64,000 bases of DNA from Palsa-506 sp963836355 (GTDB lineage Bacteria > Actinomycetota > Actinomycetes > Streptosporangiales > Streptosporangiaceae), in NCBI GenBank assembly GCA_963836355.1, contig CAWIJO010000004.1:129171-193170 (forward strand), given 5' to 3'. Below the pieces are notes generated by a model, which saw only the letters and a list, made by a program, of their open reading frames with translations, had not been told where the DNA came from and ran no database searches. How positions within the stretch are numbered: position 1 is the first letter of the stretch; each line of letters begins with the position of its first letter. The translations under genes and the position numbers were made by a program. Shown piece by piece: positions 43,430-53,160 of the stretch.

Positions 43430-45688
43430 ATGAACATGCTGCTGGAGCGGCTGGGCGCGTTCGCCGCCCGCCGGCACTGGATCGTCATCATCGCCTGGCT
43501 GGTCATTCTCGGCGGCCTGATCGGGGCGATGCGCCAATTCGGCGGCGAGTTCGTCAACGACTACACAGTGCCCGGCAGCGGCTCGTCGAACGGCCTCAAC
43601 CTGCTCAACAGCGACTACCCGCAGCAGGGCGGCTACGGCGGCCAGATCGTGTTCCACGCCCGGCACGGCACCGTCGCGCAGCAGCAGACCGCGGTGAACC
43701 AGGCCACCAAGAACGTGGCCGGGCTGCCGCACGTGCTCAAGGCCGTCAGCCCGTTCGCGTCGCCGGGCACCGGCGCCGTCTCGAAGGACGGCACCATCGC
43801 TTACGCCAGCGTGTCCTGGCGGGACAACCCGGCGGGCCTGACGACCTCGTACCTGAAAAAGCTGAACAAGGCCGTCTCGCCGGCCCGCAAGGCTGGCCTG
43901 GCGGTGGAGTACGGCGGCGGCGCCGGGCAGATCGGCCAGCAGACGAGCGACACGGTGTCCGAGATCATCGGCCTGGCCAGCGCCCTGCTGCTGCTGCTGT
44001 TCATGTTCGGCTCGTTCATCACGGCGGCGGTCCCGCTGGTGTCCGCCATCTTCAGCGTGGGCGCCGGCCTGTCGGTAGTCGGGCTGCTGGCCGCGGTAAT
44101 GACCTTCCCGACCACCGCGCCGACCGTCGCCACCCTGCTCGGCCTCGGCGTCGCGGTCGACTACGGCTTGTTCCTCACGGCCCGGCACCGTGAGCAGCTC
44201 GACGACGGCATGGACGTGGTCACCTCCGCATCCCGGGCCGAGGGCACATCGGGCGCGGCGATCGTCGTCGCCGGCAGCACCGTCGTCGTCGCGATCCTTG
44301 GCCTCTATCTCTCCGGCGTGCCGTTCGTCGGCTCGATGGGCCTCGCGGCGGCCATCGTCGTCGCCATCACCATGTGCGCGGCGCTGACGCTGGTCCCGGC
44401 GTTCATGGGGCTGGTCAAGAACAACGTACGGTCGCTGAAAGCGCGGGTCCGCGCGCACCGGGCGGGTATCTCGGCGCAGCAGCAGGCAAAGCAGACCGCC
44501 ACGGGCACCGACGAGAAGCACGAGCGCAGCGCCTTCGCCCGCTGGGGGCGCCGAGTCAGCGCGCAGCCCTGGCCGTGGGGCGTCGCCAGCGTGCTGGTGC
44601 TCCTCGTGCTGGCTATCCCGCTGCTGTCCATCGACCTCGGCCAGCCGGACAACGGGACCAACCCGACCACCGACAGCAGCCGCCGCGCCTACGACCTCAT
44701 CACCGACGGCTTCGGCGTCGGCGCCAACGGGCCGCTGACGGTCGTCGTCAAGCTGCCCAAGCAGTCGAGCTCGGCGGACCAGTCGCTGCTGAACTCCATG
44801 ACCAAAGGCGTCGCGGGTGAGCGCGGGATCGCGTCGGTGACGCCGGCCTCGGTGAACAAGGCAGCAACGGTCGCCGTCTTCAACGCGGTGCCGACCACGT
44901 CGCCGCAGGCGAAGGCCACAGTCTCGCTGGTGCGCAGGCTGCGTGACGACGTGCTGCCCAAATACCAGGCCACCTCCTACGTCACCGGCACCACCGCGGG
45001 CAACGTGGACTTCACCGACCAGATCAGCAGCCGGATGCTGATCCTGATCCTGGCCGTCGTGGCAATCGCCTTCGTCCTGCTGACCATGGCGTTCCGGTCC
45101 GTGGTCATCGCCACCAAGGCGGCGATCATGAACCTGCTGTCGATCGCGGCCGCCTACGGCGTGATCGTCGCGATCTTCCAGTGGGGCTGGGGCGCCAGCC
45201 TGATCGGGGTGCACACCACGTCGCCCATCCCGGCGTACGTGCCGATGATGATGTTCGCGATCGTCTTCGGCCTGTCCATGGATTACGAGGTGTTCCTGCT
45301 CTCCCGGGTACACGAGTCGTGGATAGCGACCGATGACGCGCACCGCAGCGTGGCGATCGGCATCGGCAGCACCGCGCGGGTGATCACGACGGCGGCCGCC
45401 ATCATGGTGGTCGTGTTCGCCAGCTTCATCCTGAACGACCAGGCCGCGGTGAAGATGCTGGCGATAGGCATGGCGGTCGCGGTGCTGATCGACGCGTCGA
45501 TCGTGCGGATGATCCTGGTGCCGGCGGTCATGTCGCTGCTCGGCAAGCGTGCCTGGTGGATGCCGCAGTGGATGGAGCGCATCGTGCCGCAGCTGCAGCT
45601 GGAGGGCAGCGTCGCCGCGGCAGCGGCCGCCGCGCCCGGCCAGCCTGGTCACCGCGACCAGGCGTCCAGGACGGCCGGCGGCGGCTGA
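43430..45688 (+). CDS. MMPL/RND-family membrane transporter
   Basis: This 752-residue exporter has twelve predicted membrane helices in the 1+5+1+5 RND pattern with two large outer loops (about residues 35-175 and 405-540). The conserved core TM4 segment is LGLGVAVDYGLFLTARHREQ (Asp and Tyr of the proton relay), and the second half has IVFGLSMDYEVFLLSRVHE. Substrates of this family are lipids or drugs. The start ATG 43430 follows a GC-rich spacer. There is no neighbouring regulator or lipid gene that would define the cargo. Confidence 0.92.
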   Translation: MNMLLERLGAFAARRHWIVIIAWLVILGGLIGAMRQFGGEFVNDYTVPGSGSSNGLNLLNSDYPQQGGYGGQIVFHARHGTVAQQQTAVNQATKNVAGLPHVLKAVSPFASPGTGAVSKDGTIAYASVSWRDNPAGLTTSYLKKLNKAVSPARKAGLAVEYGGGAGQIGQQTSDTVSEIIGLASALLLLLFMFGSFITAAVPLVSAIFSVGAGLSVVGLLAAVMTFPTTAPTVATLLGLGVAVDYGLFLTARHREQLDDGMDVVTSASRAEGTSGAAIVVAGSTVVVAILGLYLSGVPFVGSMGLAAAIVVAITMCAALTLVPAFMGLVKNNVRSLKARVRAHRAGISAQQQAKQTATGTDEKHERSAFARWGRRVSAQPWPWGVASVLVLLVLAIPLLSIDLGQPDNGTNPTTDSSRRAYDLITDGFGVGANGPLTVVVKLPKQSSSADQSLLNSMTKGVAGERGIASVTPASVNKAATVAVFNAVPTTSPQAKATVSLVRRLRDDVLPKYQATSYVTGTTAGNVDFTDQISSRMLILILAVVAIAFVLLTMAFRSVVIATKAAIMNLLSIAAAYGVIVAIFQWGWGASLIGVHTTSPIPAYVPMMMFAIVFGLSMDYEVFLLSRVHESWIATDDAHRSVAIGIGSTARVITTAAAIMVVVFASFILNDQAAVKMLAIGMAVAVLIDASIVRMILVPAVMSLLGKRAWWMPQWMERIVPQLQLEGSVAAAAAAAPGQPGHRDQASRTAGGG

Positions 45689-45807
45689 CGGCGTCGCCAG
45701 GCCGCCCGACCGCATCTATGCTTGTCCTTCGCGGATGCCGGCGCCCGCAGCGGCTCCCGGCTGGTCGCTTACCGGGCGGCCGGGGCGAGGCTCGAAGGGG
45801 ATTGTTG

Positions 45808-48164
45808 TTGTCAGACGAGGACATTAACCTCGAGCAGGGCTACATATCTGTGCTCTACCGGCGCCTCGACCAATTGCGCGAACGGACGTCCGGCCGGCTG
45901 GCCGGCGTGCTGCGGCAAACCGGCGGGACGCATCAGGCCAGGACCGAGCGCGAGGCGTTCAGCGCGATGTACCTCCAGCAGATCGCGCAGTTCAACGCGG
46001 CGGAGAACGGGCTCTGCTTCGGCCGGCTCGACTTCCGTGACGGCGAGCGCCGCTATATCGGCCGGCTCGGGCTGCACGGTGACACCGAGGACTACCAGCA
46101 ACTGCTGATGGACTGGCGCGCATCGGCCGCGCGGCCCTTCTACCTGGCGACGGCCGTGGCGCCGGAGAACGTGACGCTGCGGCGGCATATCGAGACCAGG
46201 GACAGGAAGGTCACCGGACTCGACGACGAGGTGCTCGACCTGGCCGCGGCCGACCCGAACCGCCACGACGGGCTCACCGGCGAGTCGGCGCTGCTGGCCG
46301 CGATGAGCGCCAGCCGCACCGGGCGGATGAGCGACATTGTCGAGACGATCCAGGCCGAGCAGGATCACATCATCCGCTCCGCGCTGGCCGGCGTCCTCGT
46401 CGTGCAGGGCGGCCCCGGCACCGGCAAGACCGCCGTCGCGCTGCACCGCGCCGCTTACCTGCTCTATACCCACCGGCGGCAATTGCAGAAGCGCGGCGTG
46501 CTCGTAGTCGGCCCGAACGCCACGTTCCTCCGCTATATCGGGCAGGTACTGCCGTCGCTCGGCGAGACCAGCGTGCTGCTGTCCACCATGGCGGGCCTGT
46601 ACCCGGGCATCACGGCCACCGCGGCCGAGCCGCCGGAAACCGCGGTGCTCAAGGGCAGCCTGCGGATGGCGCGGGTAATCGCCACGGCCGTGCGGGACCG
46701 GCAGCAGGTGCCGTCCAGCGGGCTGACGGTGACCTTCGAGCGCGACACGTACGTGCTCAGCAAGCAGGCGTGCGCGAAGGCACGCGAGCGGGCCCGCCGG
46801 TCCCGGCGGCCGCACAACCAGGCCAGGACGGTCTTCGTCCGGGAAATGCTGACCGCCCTGACCAGCGTGGTGGCGGGCAAGATCGGCGCCAACGCGCTCG
46901 GCGAGGCCAACCTGCTCGATGACGCGGACATCGCCGAACTGCGCGAGGAACTGCGCGCCGACCCGGGCGTCCGCGCCGCGATCGACCGGCTGTGGCCGGT
47001 ACTGACGCCGCAGCGGCTGCTGGCGGAGCTGTTCTCATCGCAGCGGCGGCTGGCGTCCGCCGCGCCGAGGTTCACCCCGGCCGAGCGGGCCCTGCTGCTC
47101 CGCATGGCCGGCCCCGGGCAGCCACCAGGAGGCGGCGCCGAGTGGACTCCCGCCGACGTCCCGCTGCTCGACGAGGCAGCAGAATTGCTTGGCGAGGACG
47201 ACCTGGCAGTCAGGGTAAGCGCGGAACGCGAGCGGCGGGCCCGGGTCGGCTACGCGCAGGGCGTGCTGGACATCATGTCGCGAGACGACGAGGACGATCC
47301 CGAGATCCTGATGGGCGCCGACCTGGTGGATGCCAGCCGGCTGGCGGCCCGGCACGAGGAAGCCGAGCACCTGACCGCGGCCGAGCGCGCCGCCGTCGAC
47401 CGGACCTGGGCCTTCGGCCATGTCATCGTGGACGAGGCGCAGGAGCTATCGGAACTGGCCTGGCGGATGCTGATGCGCCGCTGCCCGGCCAGGTCGATGA
47501 CGATCGTCGGCGACGTCGCGCAGACCGGCGACCTGGCCGGCGCGCCATCCTGGGAACAGACGCTGAGCCCCTATATGGGGGACCGCTGGCGGCTGGCCGG
47601 GCTGACGATCAACTACCGGACGCCGGCCGAGATCATGACGGTGGCCGCCGACGTGCTGGCCGCGATCGACCCCGGGCTCGAGCTGCCGCGATCGGTGCGG
47701 GAGTCGGGAGCGGCGCCGTGGCGGCTGCAGGCGGCCGCCGGGGAACTCGCCGGAGCCGTGGCGGCGGCCACCGGACGTGCCGCCGCGCTGACCGGGGACG
47801 GGCGGCTCGCGGTGATCGTGCCCGCATCGCGCCTCGGCGAGCTCAGCGCCGCCGTGGCGGCCAGCGGGCCGCCGCTGCGGCGGGGGGCGGCGCTGCGGCG
47901 GGGGGCGGCGCCTCGGCCGCCGCCGACCCGGACCTGGAGAGCCCGGTCGTCGTGCTCACTGTCCGGCAGGCCAAGGGCCTGGAGTTCGACTACGTGCTGA
48001 TCGCCGATCCCGGCCAGATCGTGGCCGACTCTGCCCGCGGCCTGAACGACCTCTATGTGGCGCTGACCAGGGCTACCCAGCGCCTCGGGGTAGTGCATCC
48101 CGGCTCAGCGCCGGGCGTCCTGGCCGCCCTGAAGCCGATCGGCTCAGTGGCCGAAATCAGTTGA
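45808..48164 (+). pseudogene. HelD/HelR-like RNA-polymerase-recycling helicase, frameshifted near the C-terminus
   Basis: This superfamily 1 (UvrD/Rep-like) ATPase is of the HelD type, which frees stalled RNA polymerase and in some actinomycetes contributes to rifampicin tolerance. TTG 45808 has GAAGGGG 7 nt upstream. Features: N-terminal coiled coil (INLEQGYISVLYRRLDQLRER), Walker A VVQGGPGTGKTAVALHRAAYLLY, motif II VIVDEAQELSELAW, and motif IV-type GLTINYRTPAEI. The frame stops at 48000, but the continuation PVVVLTVRQAKGLEFDYVLI ... LYVALTRATQRLGVVHPG lies in another frame to 48164. The switch occurs in an 18-bp direct duplication with two G6 runs (47874-47909). Confidence 0.85.
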
Positions 48165-48180
48165 AAGCACCCATTCAACT
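48159..48180. terminator. Short hairpin at the end of the HelD-like gene
   Basis: AGTTGAA and TTCAACT pair perfectly (7 bp, 8-nt loop) across the HelD-like stop codon, 106 bp before the convergent M48 gene. Weak but well placed. Confidence 0.35.
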
Positions 48181-48285
48181 CCAAAGTCACCCCGCCGAGT
48201 AATCCACGCCCGCCCGCTGCCGACGTGCAGCGCGGCGCCGGCCGGGCACGCCGACCCGGGCAAGCCTGGCTGAAATGGCTCCCGG

Positions 48286-49302
48286 TCAGTCGTTGTCGCG
48301 GTTGCCGAAACGGCTGAACAGGCGCTCGCCTGCCCCGACCGCGGTCTCTGCGACGCCGCGGACCATGCCGACGAACGGGTCGGCGGTGCGGTTCCAGGAT
48401 TCCTGGTAGGACTGCGCGGCGGCCTTGACCTCCTCAGACACCGACGCCTCCCCGTCATCCTCGCGCCTGGGGTAGTTCCCGGCCAGGATGTCGCGGTACT
48501 CGCCCTCGGCGGCCCACCGGTCGAGTTCGGCGAACCTGACCACCGCGAACGGGTGTGTGTTGCCCTCCAGCTGGAGCAGCTTCAGCAGGCCGTCCCGCAC
48601 GTCCGGCACGGCGTCGTACTCACGCGCCTGGGCGTGGAACGCGTCGTGGCTCAGCTCGGACATCCGGGAGCCGCCGGCCAGCTTCATCAGCGCGCGGCGG
48701 CCCGACTCCAAGTCCTGGCCGGCCAGCAGGCCCGCCCGGTCACAGGACAGCTCGGACTTGCGGTACCACTCCTCCAGGCCCCAGATGATCGCCCGCAGCC
48801 CGATGTAGCCGATCGGCATCCAGGCCACTCGCGCGGCCAGCCTGATCAGGTGATAGAGCATCGTGCGGTACACCGAGTGGCCGGACAGCACGTGCCCGAG
48901 TTCGTGCCCGATCACCCACCGCATCTCCTCGGCGTCGAGCAAGTCCACCAGGCCGGTCGAGATCACGATGAACGGCTTATCGGTGCCGAGTGTCATCGCG
49001 TTGACTACCGGGTCCTGCCTGATGAACAGCTCCGGCACCGCTGGCAGGTCCAGGATGTAAGAGCCGTCCAGCAGCATCTGGTAGAGCTGCGGGAACTGCT
49101 CCTGGGACGCCTTCACGCCGCTGGCGAGGAACATCAGCCGCAGGCTGCGGTCGCTGAACAGCCCGGCCAGCCGGCGCAGCAGCACGTCGAATCCGGTGAG
49201 TTTGCGCATCGCCACCAACGCGGAGCGGTCGGCGGGATGCTCGTAAGCGCGTGAGCTGATACCGGGCAGACGCACCCGGGAACGGTCGGGCACAGAGGTC
49301 AT
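48286..49302 (-). CDS. M48-family zinc metallopeptidase (HtpX/Ste24-like)
   Basis: This 338-residue protein carries the zinc motif HELGH (WVIGHELGHVLSGHSVY, about residue 132) and the downstream Glu ligand region SELSCDRAGLLAG. A hydrophobic stretch after the motif (LIRLAARVAWMPIGYIGLRAIIWGL) suggests membrane association. Homologues with this length and N-terminus (VRLPGISSRAYEHPADRSAL) are common in actinomycetes and may act in membrane-protein quality control. ATG 49302 is used; an ATG three codons upstream (49311) is possible. Confidence 0.88.
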   Translation of the reverse strand: MTSVPDRSRVRLPGISSRAYEHPADRSALVAMRKLTGFDVLLRRLAGLFSDRSLRLMFLASGVKASQEQFPQLYQMLLDGSYILDLPAVPELFIRQDPVVNAMTLGTDKPFIVISTGLVDLLDAEEMRWVIGHELGHVLSGHSVYRTMLYHLIRLAARVAWMPIGYIGLRAIIWGLEEWYRKSELSCDRAGLLAGQDLESGRRALMKLAGGSRMSELSHDAFHAQAREYDAVPDVRDGLLKLLQLEGNTHPFAVVRFAELDRWAAEGEYRDILAGNYPRREDDGEASVSEEVKAAAQSYQESWNRTADPFVGMVRGVAETAVGAGERLFSRFGNRDND

Positions 49303-49393
49303 ACCTGCCATCGTAGGTCCAGCGAGCGGAGGTCGATGCAGATGACGGCTGACCGGGCCGGGACTAACTGCGCAAGTGCGGGATACTGGGCAG

Positions 49394-49786
49394 ATGGCCG
49401 ATCGCAATGTGCTGGGCGGCGAGCTGGAGCCGTGCGGCACCGACCCGGTTACCGGGTTCTACCGGGATGGCTGCTGCAATACCGGGCCCGAAGACCGGGG
49501 GAGCCATACGATCTGCGCGGTGGTGACCGCCGAGTTCCTGGAGCACCAGCGCCGGATCGGGAATGACCTGCGCACCCCCATGCCGCAGTACGAGTTCCCC
49601 GGGCTCGTGCCGGGAGATCGCTGGTGCGTGACCGCGGCGAACTGGCTGCGAGCGCACCACGACGGCGCTGCGGCGTACGTCGTGCTGGCGTCAACCCATG
49701 CGCGGGCCCTGGACATCGTGCCGATCGAGGCGCTGCGGGAGCACGCTATCGACGTGCCGGCCGATCCGGGGGCACTCGCGGACTGA
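49394..49786 (+). CDS. DUF2237 family protein
   Basis: This 130-residue protein starts at ATG 49394 (MADRNVLGGELEPCGTDPVTGFYRDGCCNTGPEDRGSHTICAVVTAEFL), the invariant opening of the DUF2237 family. It ends RALDIVPIEALREHAIDVP. Several conserved cysteines (CCNTG, HTIC) suggest metal or redox chemistry, but the role is unknown. Confidence 0.9.
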   Translation: MADRNVLGGELEPCGTDPVTGFYRDGCCNTGPEDRGSHTICAVVTAEFLEHQRRIGNDLRTPMPQYEFPGLVPGDRWCVTAANWLRAHHDGAAAYVVLASTHARALDIVPIEALREHAIDVPADPGALAD

Positions 49787-49799
49787 GCCGGGGTGCTGG

Positions 49800-50158
49800 T
49801 CAGGGCCGGGTGCCGTAGGACGGGCGGCCGGCCGCGGCCGGCCGCGATGGGTACGCGTCGCTTACCCAGTCGCAGAGCAGCGGCCTGGTCTGGCGCGGGT
49901 CGATGATCTCCTCGATGCCGAGGCGCTCGGCGGTCCGCAGCGGGTTGCGGACGGCGTCCAGGCGCTGCCTGATGGAGGCGAGCGCCGCCATCAGGGGCCT
50001 GCTCGAGCTCGGCCCGGTAGGCGGCCTCGGTTCCGCCCTCCACCGGCAGCCGTCAGCCGGCCGGCGTCATGCTGGCGGCGGATTTTCTCCGGCCCGCCCA
50101 GCTCGTTTGCCAGCGCCTGCCGGCGGCCGATCTCGTCCAGTTCCGGTTGCCATGTCAT
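49800..50158 (-). pseudogene. Acyl-CoA carboxylase carboxyltransferase gene with large internal deletion
   Basis: On the minus strand, ATG 50158 opens MTWQPELDEIGRRQALANEL, continuing GGPEKIRRQHDAGRLT, the N-terminus of a biotin-dependent carboxyltransferase subunit (normally ~500+ residues). It then passes into EAAYRAELEQAP and a shifted frame giving RQRLDAVRNPLRTAERLGIE and EIIDPRQTRPLLCDWVSDAY, the normal C-terminus, with a stop at 49800. About 400 central residues, including the acyl-CoA and carboxybiotin sites, are gone. Non-functional remnant. Confidence 0.8.
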
Positions 50159-50289
50159 GCCGGAAAGCTAACTCACGGGGCACCCGGCAGCGCGGCCGCA
50201 GCCAGGCCAGGCAATGCCCAGGCGAAGTCCGCAGGCCAGGCCAGGCCAGGCCAGCGACGGCATGGCCGGTCGCGAGCGGGTTCCCGGGC

Positions 50290-51525
50290 TCAGCGCCAGA
50301 GCCGCCTGGTGGCCAGCTGGGCGCCGCTGGCCAGCGTGCCGAGTTTTGCCCAGGCAATCTGCGGATGCACCCGGCCGCCCAGCCCGCAGTCGGTGGAGGC
50401 GATCACGTTGTCCCGGCCGACGATGTCCGCATAGCGGACAATCCGGTCGGCGACAAGCTCCGGATGCTCGACCACGTTGGTCGAATGGCTGACCACGCCG
50501 GGCAGGATCGCCTTGCCGGGTGGCAGCGTGACATCCAGCCACGCCTTCCACTCGTGCTCGTGCCGGGCATTGGCCGCCTCGAACGAGTAGGCGCTCGCGT
50601 TGATCGAGAGCAGCAGGCCGATGATGTCGGCCATCGGCAGGTCGGTCGTGTGCGGGCCATGCCAGCTGCCCCAGCACAGGTGGAAGCGGATCCGCTCGGC
50701 GGGCAGGCCGCGGAGCGCATGGTTGAGTGCCTCGACGCGGACCATCGTGAAGCGCTGGTAGGCCTCGACCGTCGGCGCGGGATTTATCTGATCCCAGTTC
50801 TCCGCGATGGCGGGATCATCGATCTGCAGGACAAGGCCAGCGTCGATGATCGCCGCGTACTCCGCGCGCATCGCGTCCGCGCAGGCGTAAAGCAATTCCT
50901 CGTCATCGTCGTAATACTCGTTGGCAAATCGTGCGCAGCTGGCCGGTCCGACCGCGTTGAGGAACCCGCTGGCCAGCCCGGCGGCGGCCAGCGCCGCCTT
51001 GAAGTTAGCGATGGTCCGCTGCATTGGCTTGGTGCCGCGGTAGGTGATTGGGCCGCGGCAGACCGGGACGGTGGGCCGGTTCTCCCGGTTGGGCAGCGCC
51101 ACGCCAGAGGCCGGGTCGCCGTAGGCCTCGCTGAACTCGACCCAGTCCCGGCGCTCGGGGAAAGTGGACAGGACGACTTCGCCGGTCTGCGGCTTCGCCC
51201 GGCGCGGCCGGATCTCGCCCGGCGGGACCATCTCGAGCCCGGCCAGGCGCTGGAATACATAGGTCCACCAGGGCCCGAAGTCGTAGCGGTGGCTGATCGA
51301 ATGACCGAACTCGCCGTCGTTCACCAGATCGACGCCGGTGGCCTGCTGGCGGTCGACGACGTCGGCCACCGCGGCACTGAGTTTCCGCTGGAAGTCCTCG
51401 TCATCGAGGACGGCGCCGGGGGCCGCGCTAGCCGCGGCTCGCTGGCGGTTGAGCTCGATCAGCTCCTCCGGGCGTGGCAGGCTCCCCGCATGGCTGGCCA
51501 GGATCCGGCCGGAGTTCGTCGGCAT
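50290..51525 (-). CDS. Cobalamin-independent methionine synthase-like protein (MetE C-terminal family)
   Basis: This 411-residue TIM-barrel protein is of the UROD/MetE-like superfamily. HAGSLPRP (residues about 12-19), VNDGEFGHSISHRYDFG and LQIDDPAIAENW match the methionine-synthase-II-type proteins. The zinc/thiol positions appear in HLCWGSWHGPH and in STDCGLGGRVHP near the C-terminus. It lacks the N-terminal half of true MetE, so it probably transfers a methyl or related group between non-folate partners; the substrate is unknown. ATG 51525 is used. It faces nadD divergently. Confidence 0.87.
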   Translation of the reverse strand: MPTNSGRILASHAGSLPRPEELIELNRQRAAASAAPGAVLDDEDFQRKLSAAVADVVDRQQATGVDLVNDGEFGHSISHRYDFGPWWTYVFQRLAGLEMVPPGEIRPRRAKPQTGEVVLSTFPERRDWVEFSEAYGDPASGVALPNRENRPTVPVCRGPITYRGTKPMQRTIANFKAALAAAGLASGFLNAVGPASCARFANEYYDDDEELLYACADAMRAEYAAIIDAGLVLQIDDPAIAENWDQINPAPTVEAYQRFTMVRVEALNHALRGLPAERIRFHLCWGSWHGPHTTDLPMADIIGLLLSINASAYSFEAANARHEHEWKAWLDVTLPPGKAILPGVVSHSTNVVEHPELVADRIVRYADIVGRDNVIASTDCGLGGRVHPQIAWAKLGTLASGAQLATRRLWR

Positions 51526-51866
51526 CTGTCCTCCACGGGTACCCGTCCCGGTCCGGCAATCGCCGGCCCGGCGATAGCCGGGAGTGGCCGCCGCGGTGGC
51601 TGGTGGGCGCGCCCGGCCAGGCCGACTGAGCCCGGCAGCAGAGGGCAGTCACTCGGCGCCGGACCAGCCTCCGCCGGAGGCGAAACGGCACGGGCCACCT
51701 TTCGGCGCGTCCTGCGTGCTATCACTGGCGCGCGACAATCCGTTAATTATGGTCATCATGCGTTAACCGTGGCAAGCTTCCCCGATCCTCATCCGAGATG
51801 CCCGCGAAACGTCATTGCAGAGGCTGCTGCCCAGCGGCGCGGTAGCCGCCGGTTACCCTCGTCGGC
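51526..51866. other. Divergent intergenic region, no gene seen
   Basis: This is a 341-bp gap between the divergent MetE-like gene and nadD. It holds a GC hairpin-rich part (about 51553-51580) and an AT-richer patch at 51736-51770, with CCGTTAATTATGG and GCGTTAACCGTGG spaced 19 bp apart, a plausible promoter/operator zone. No ORF with coding character was found. Confidence 0.5.
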
Positions 51867-52478
51867 ATGGACGCTGGGGGATCACCCGCCAAGCGGATCG
51901 GGGTTATGGGCGGCACCTTTGACCCGATTCATCACGGCCACCTCGTCGCGGCGAGCGAGGTCGGGCACTTCTTCTCGCTGGACGAGGTCATATTCGTGCC
52001 GACCGGACGCCCCTGGCAGAAGGACGACCGGGAGGTGTCGGAGGCCGAGGACCGTTACCTCATGACGGTCATCGCGACCGCGTCCAACCCGCGGTTCTCG
52101 GTCAGCCGGGTGGATATCGACCGGCCGGGCCCGACGTACACCATCGACACCCTGCACGAGCTGCGGGTGGCCCGGGGGCCTTCGGCCAAGCTGTTCTTCA
52201 TCACCGGCGCCGACGCGATGGAGCAGCTGATGTGCTGGCAGAACGCGGACGAACTGCTCGAGCTCGCGCACTTCGTCGGCTGTACCCGTCCCGGCCACCG
52301 GCTGTCCGGCGCCGGCCTGCCCGGCGAGCGGGTCAGCCTGATCGAGATCCCCGCCCTGACGATCTCGTCGACCGCGTGCCGGGACCGAGTCAGGGTCGGT
52401 GAGCCGATCTGGTACCTGGTCCCGGACGGGATCGTGCAGTACATCGCGAAACGCGGCCTCTACCAGGATCGGAGTTGA
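51867..52478 (+). CDS. nadD: Nicotinate-nucleotide adenylyltransferase
   Basis: Adenylates nicotinate mononucleotide in NAD synthesis. The 203-residue protein has the nucleotidyltransferase signature IGVMGGTFDPIHHGHLVAASE (the T/HxGH motif, residues about 12-25), the substrate-loop GRPWQKDD, and the ISSTACRDRVR motif near the C-terminus. ATG 51867 is at the head of the nadD-rsfS-phosphoglycerate mutase cluster that normally follows obgE-proBA in actinomycetes. Confidence 0.96.
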   Translation: MDAGGSPAKRIGVMGGTFDPIHHGHLVAASEVGHFFSLDEVIFVPTGRPWQKDDREVSEAEDRYLMTVIATASNPRFSVSRVDIDRPGPTYTIDTLHELRVARGPSAKLFFITGADAMEQLMCWQNADELLELAHFVGCTRPGHRLSGAGLPGERVSLIEIPALTISSTACRDRVRVGEPIWYLVPDGIVQYIAKRGLYQDRS

Positions 52479-52488
52479 TGACCCGCCT

Positions 52489-52552
52489 GCCGGGACCGTG
52501 CCCAGGCCGGCCTGCGGCGCGCCGGGACCGTGCCCAGGCCGGCCTGCAGCGC
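52489..52552. repeat. Two 32-bp tandem copies between nadD and rsfS
   Basis: Positions 52489-52520 and 52521-52552 are nearly identical units beginning GCCGGGACCGTGCCCAGGCC with a G/A difference. They fall 11 bp after the nadD stop. Confidence 0.9.
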
Positions 52553-52669
52553 GCCGGGTGAGCCAGCCCACCTGGCCGGCCGCGATACCCTGAACTGGCT
52601 GGTGCCAACCCCGGCGCTAATTGTGCGATGGTAGGGGCAGGGCTCAGCAGAGGAGGACGAGCAGCACAC

Positions 52670-53146
52670 GTGACCGCCACTGAGAGGGCAGTCGAGCTAG
52701 TGACGATCGCCGCGGGATCCGCGGCCGACAAGCTCGCTACCGACATCATCGCCTACGACGTGAGCGAGCAGCTTGTCATCACCGACGCGTTCCTGCTCTG
52801 CTCGGCAGCCAACGATCGCCAGGTCAAGGCTATCGTTGATGACATCGAGGACAAGCTGCGAAAGGCCGGGGCCAAGCCGGTGCGCCGTGAGGGCGAGCGC
52901 GAGGGCCGGTGGGTGCTGCTGGACTACCTTGACGTGGTAATCCACGTCCAGCACGCGGAGGAGCGCGTGTTCTATGCACTTGAGCGGCTATGGAAGGACT
53001 GTCCGGTGATCCCGCTGTCCGAGCCAGCGATCGCCGGCGGTGCCCGCGGCTTGGGCGGCGCCGGCGGTACGGGCAGGGCTGGTGGTGTGGGCAGCAGGGG
53101 TGGCCTGGGCGGCAACGCTGGCCCGCGCCACGGGGACCCGCGCTGA
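52670..53146 (+). CDS. rsfS: Ribosomal silencing factor RsfS
   Basis: Binds ribosomal protein L14 (uL14) and blocks subunit joining under low nutrient. The Iojap-type domain covers residues 1-115 (VELVTIAAGSAADKLATDIIAYDVSEQLVITDAFLLCSAANDRQVKAIVDDIEDKL ... DYLDVVIHVQHAEERVFYALERLWKD). GTG 52670 has AGGAGGA about 12 nt upstream. A Gly-rich tail of ~40 residues (GGARGLGGAGGTGRAGG) is unusual. The stop at 53144-53146 is near the phosphoglycerate mutase start. Confidence 0.94.
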   Translation: MTATERAVELVTIAAGSAADKLATDIIAYDVSEQLVITDAFLLCSAANDRQVKAIVDDIEDKLRKAGAKPVRREGEREGRWVLLDYLDVVIHVQHAEERVFYALERLWKDCPVIPLSEPAIAGGARGLGGAGGTGRAGGVGSRGGLGGNAGPRHGDPR

Positions 53147-53160
53147 CGGCGGCGGGCCCT

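Noticed and set aside
43082..45715. 877-codon minus-strand frame
   Set aside because: Exact antisense of the MMPL transporter; His/Arg/Asp-rich composition typical of a mirrored GC-rich gene.
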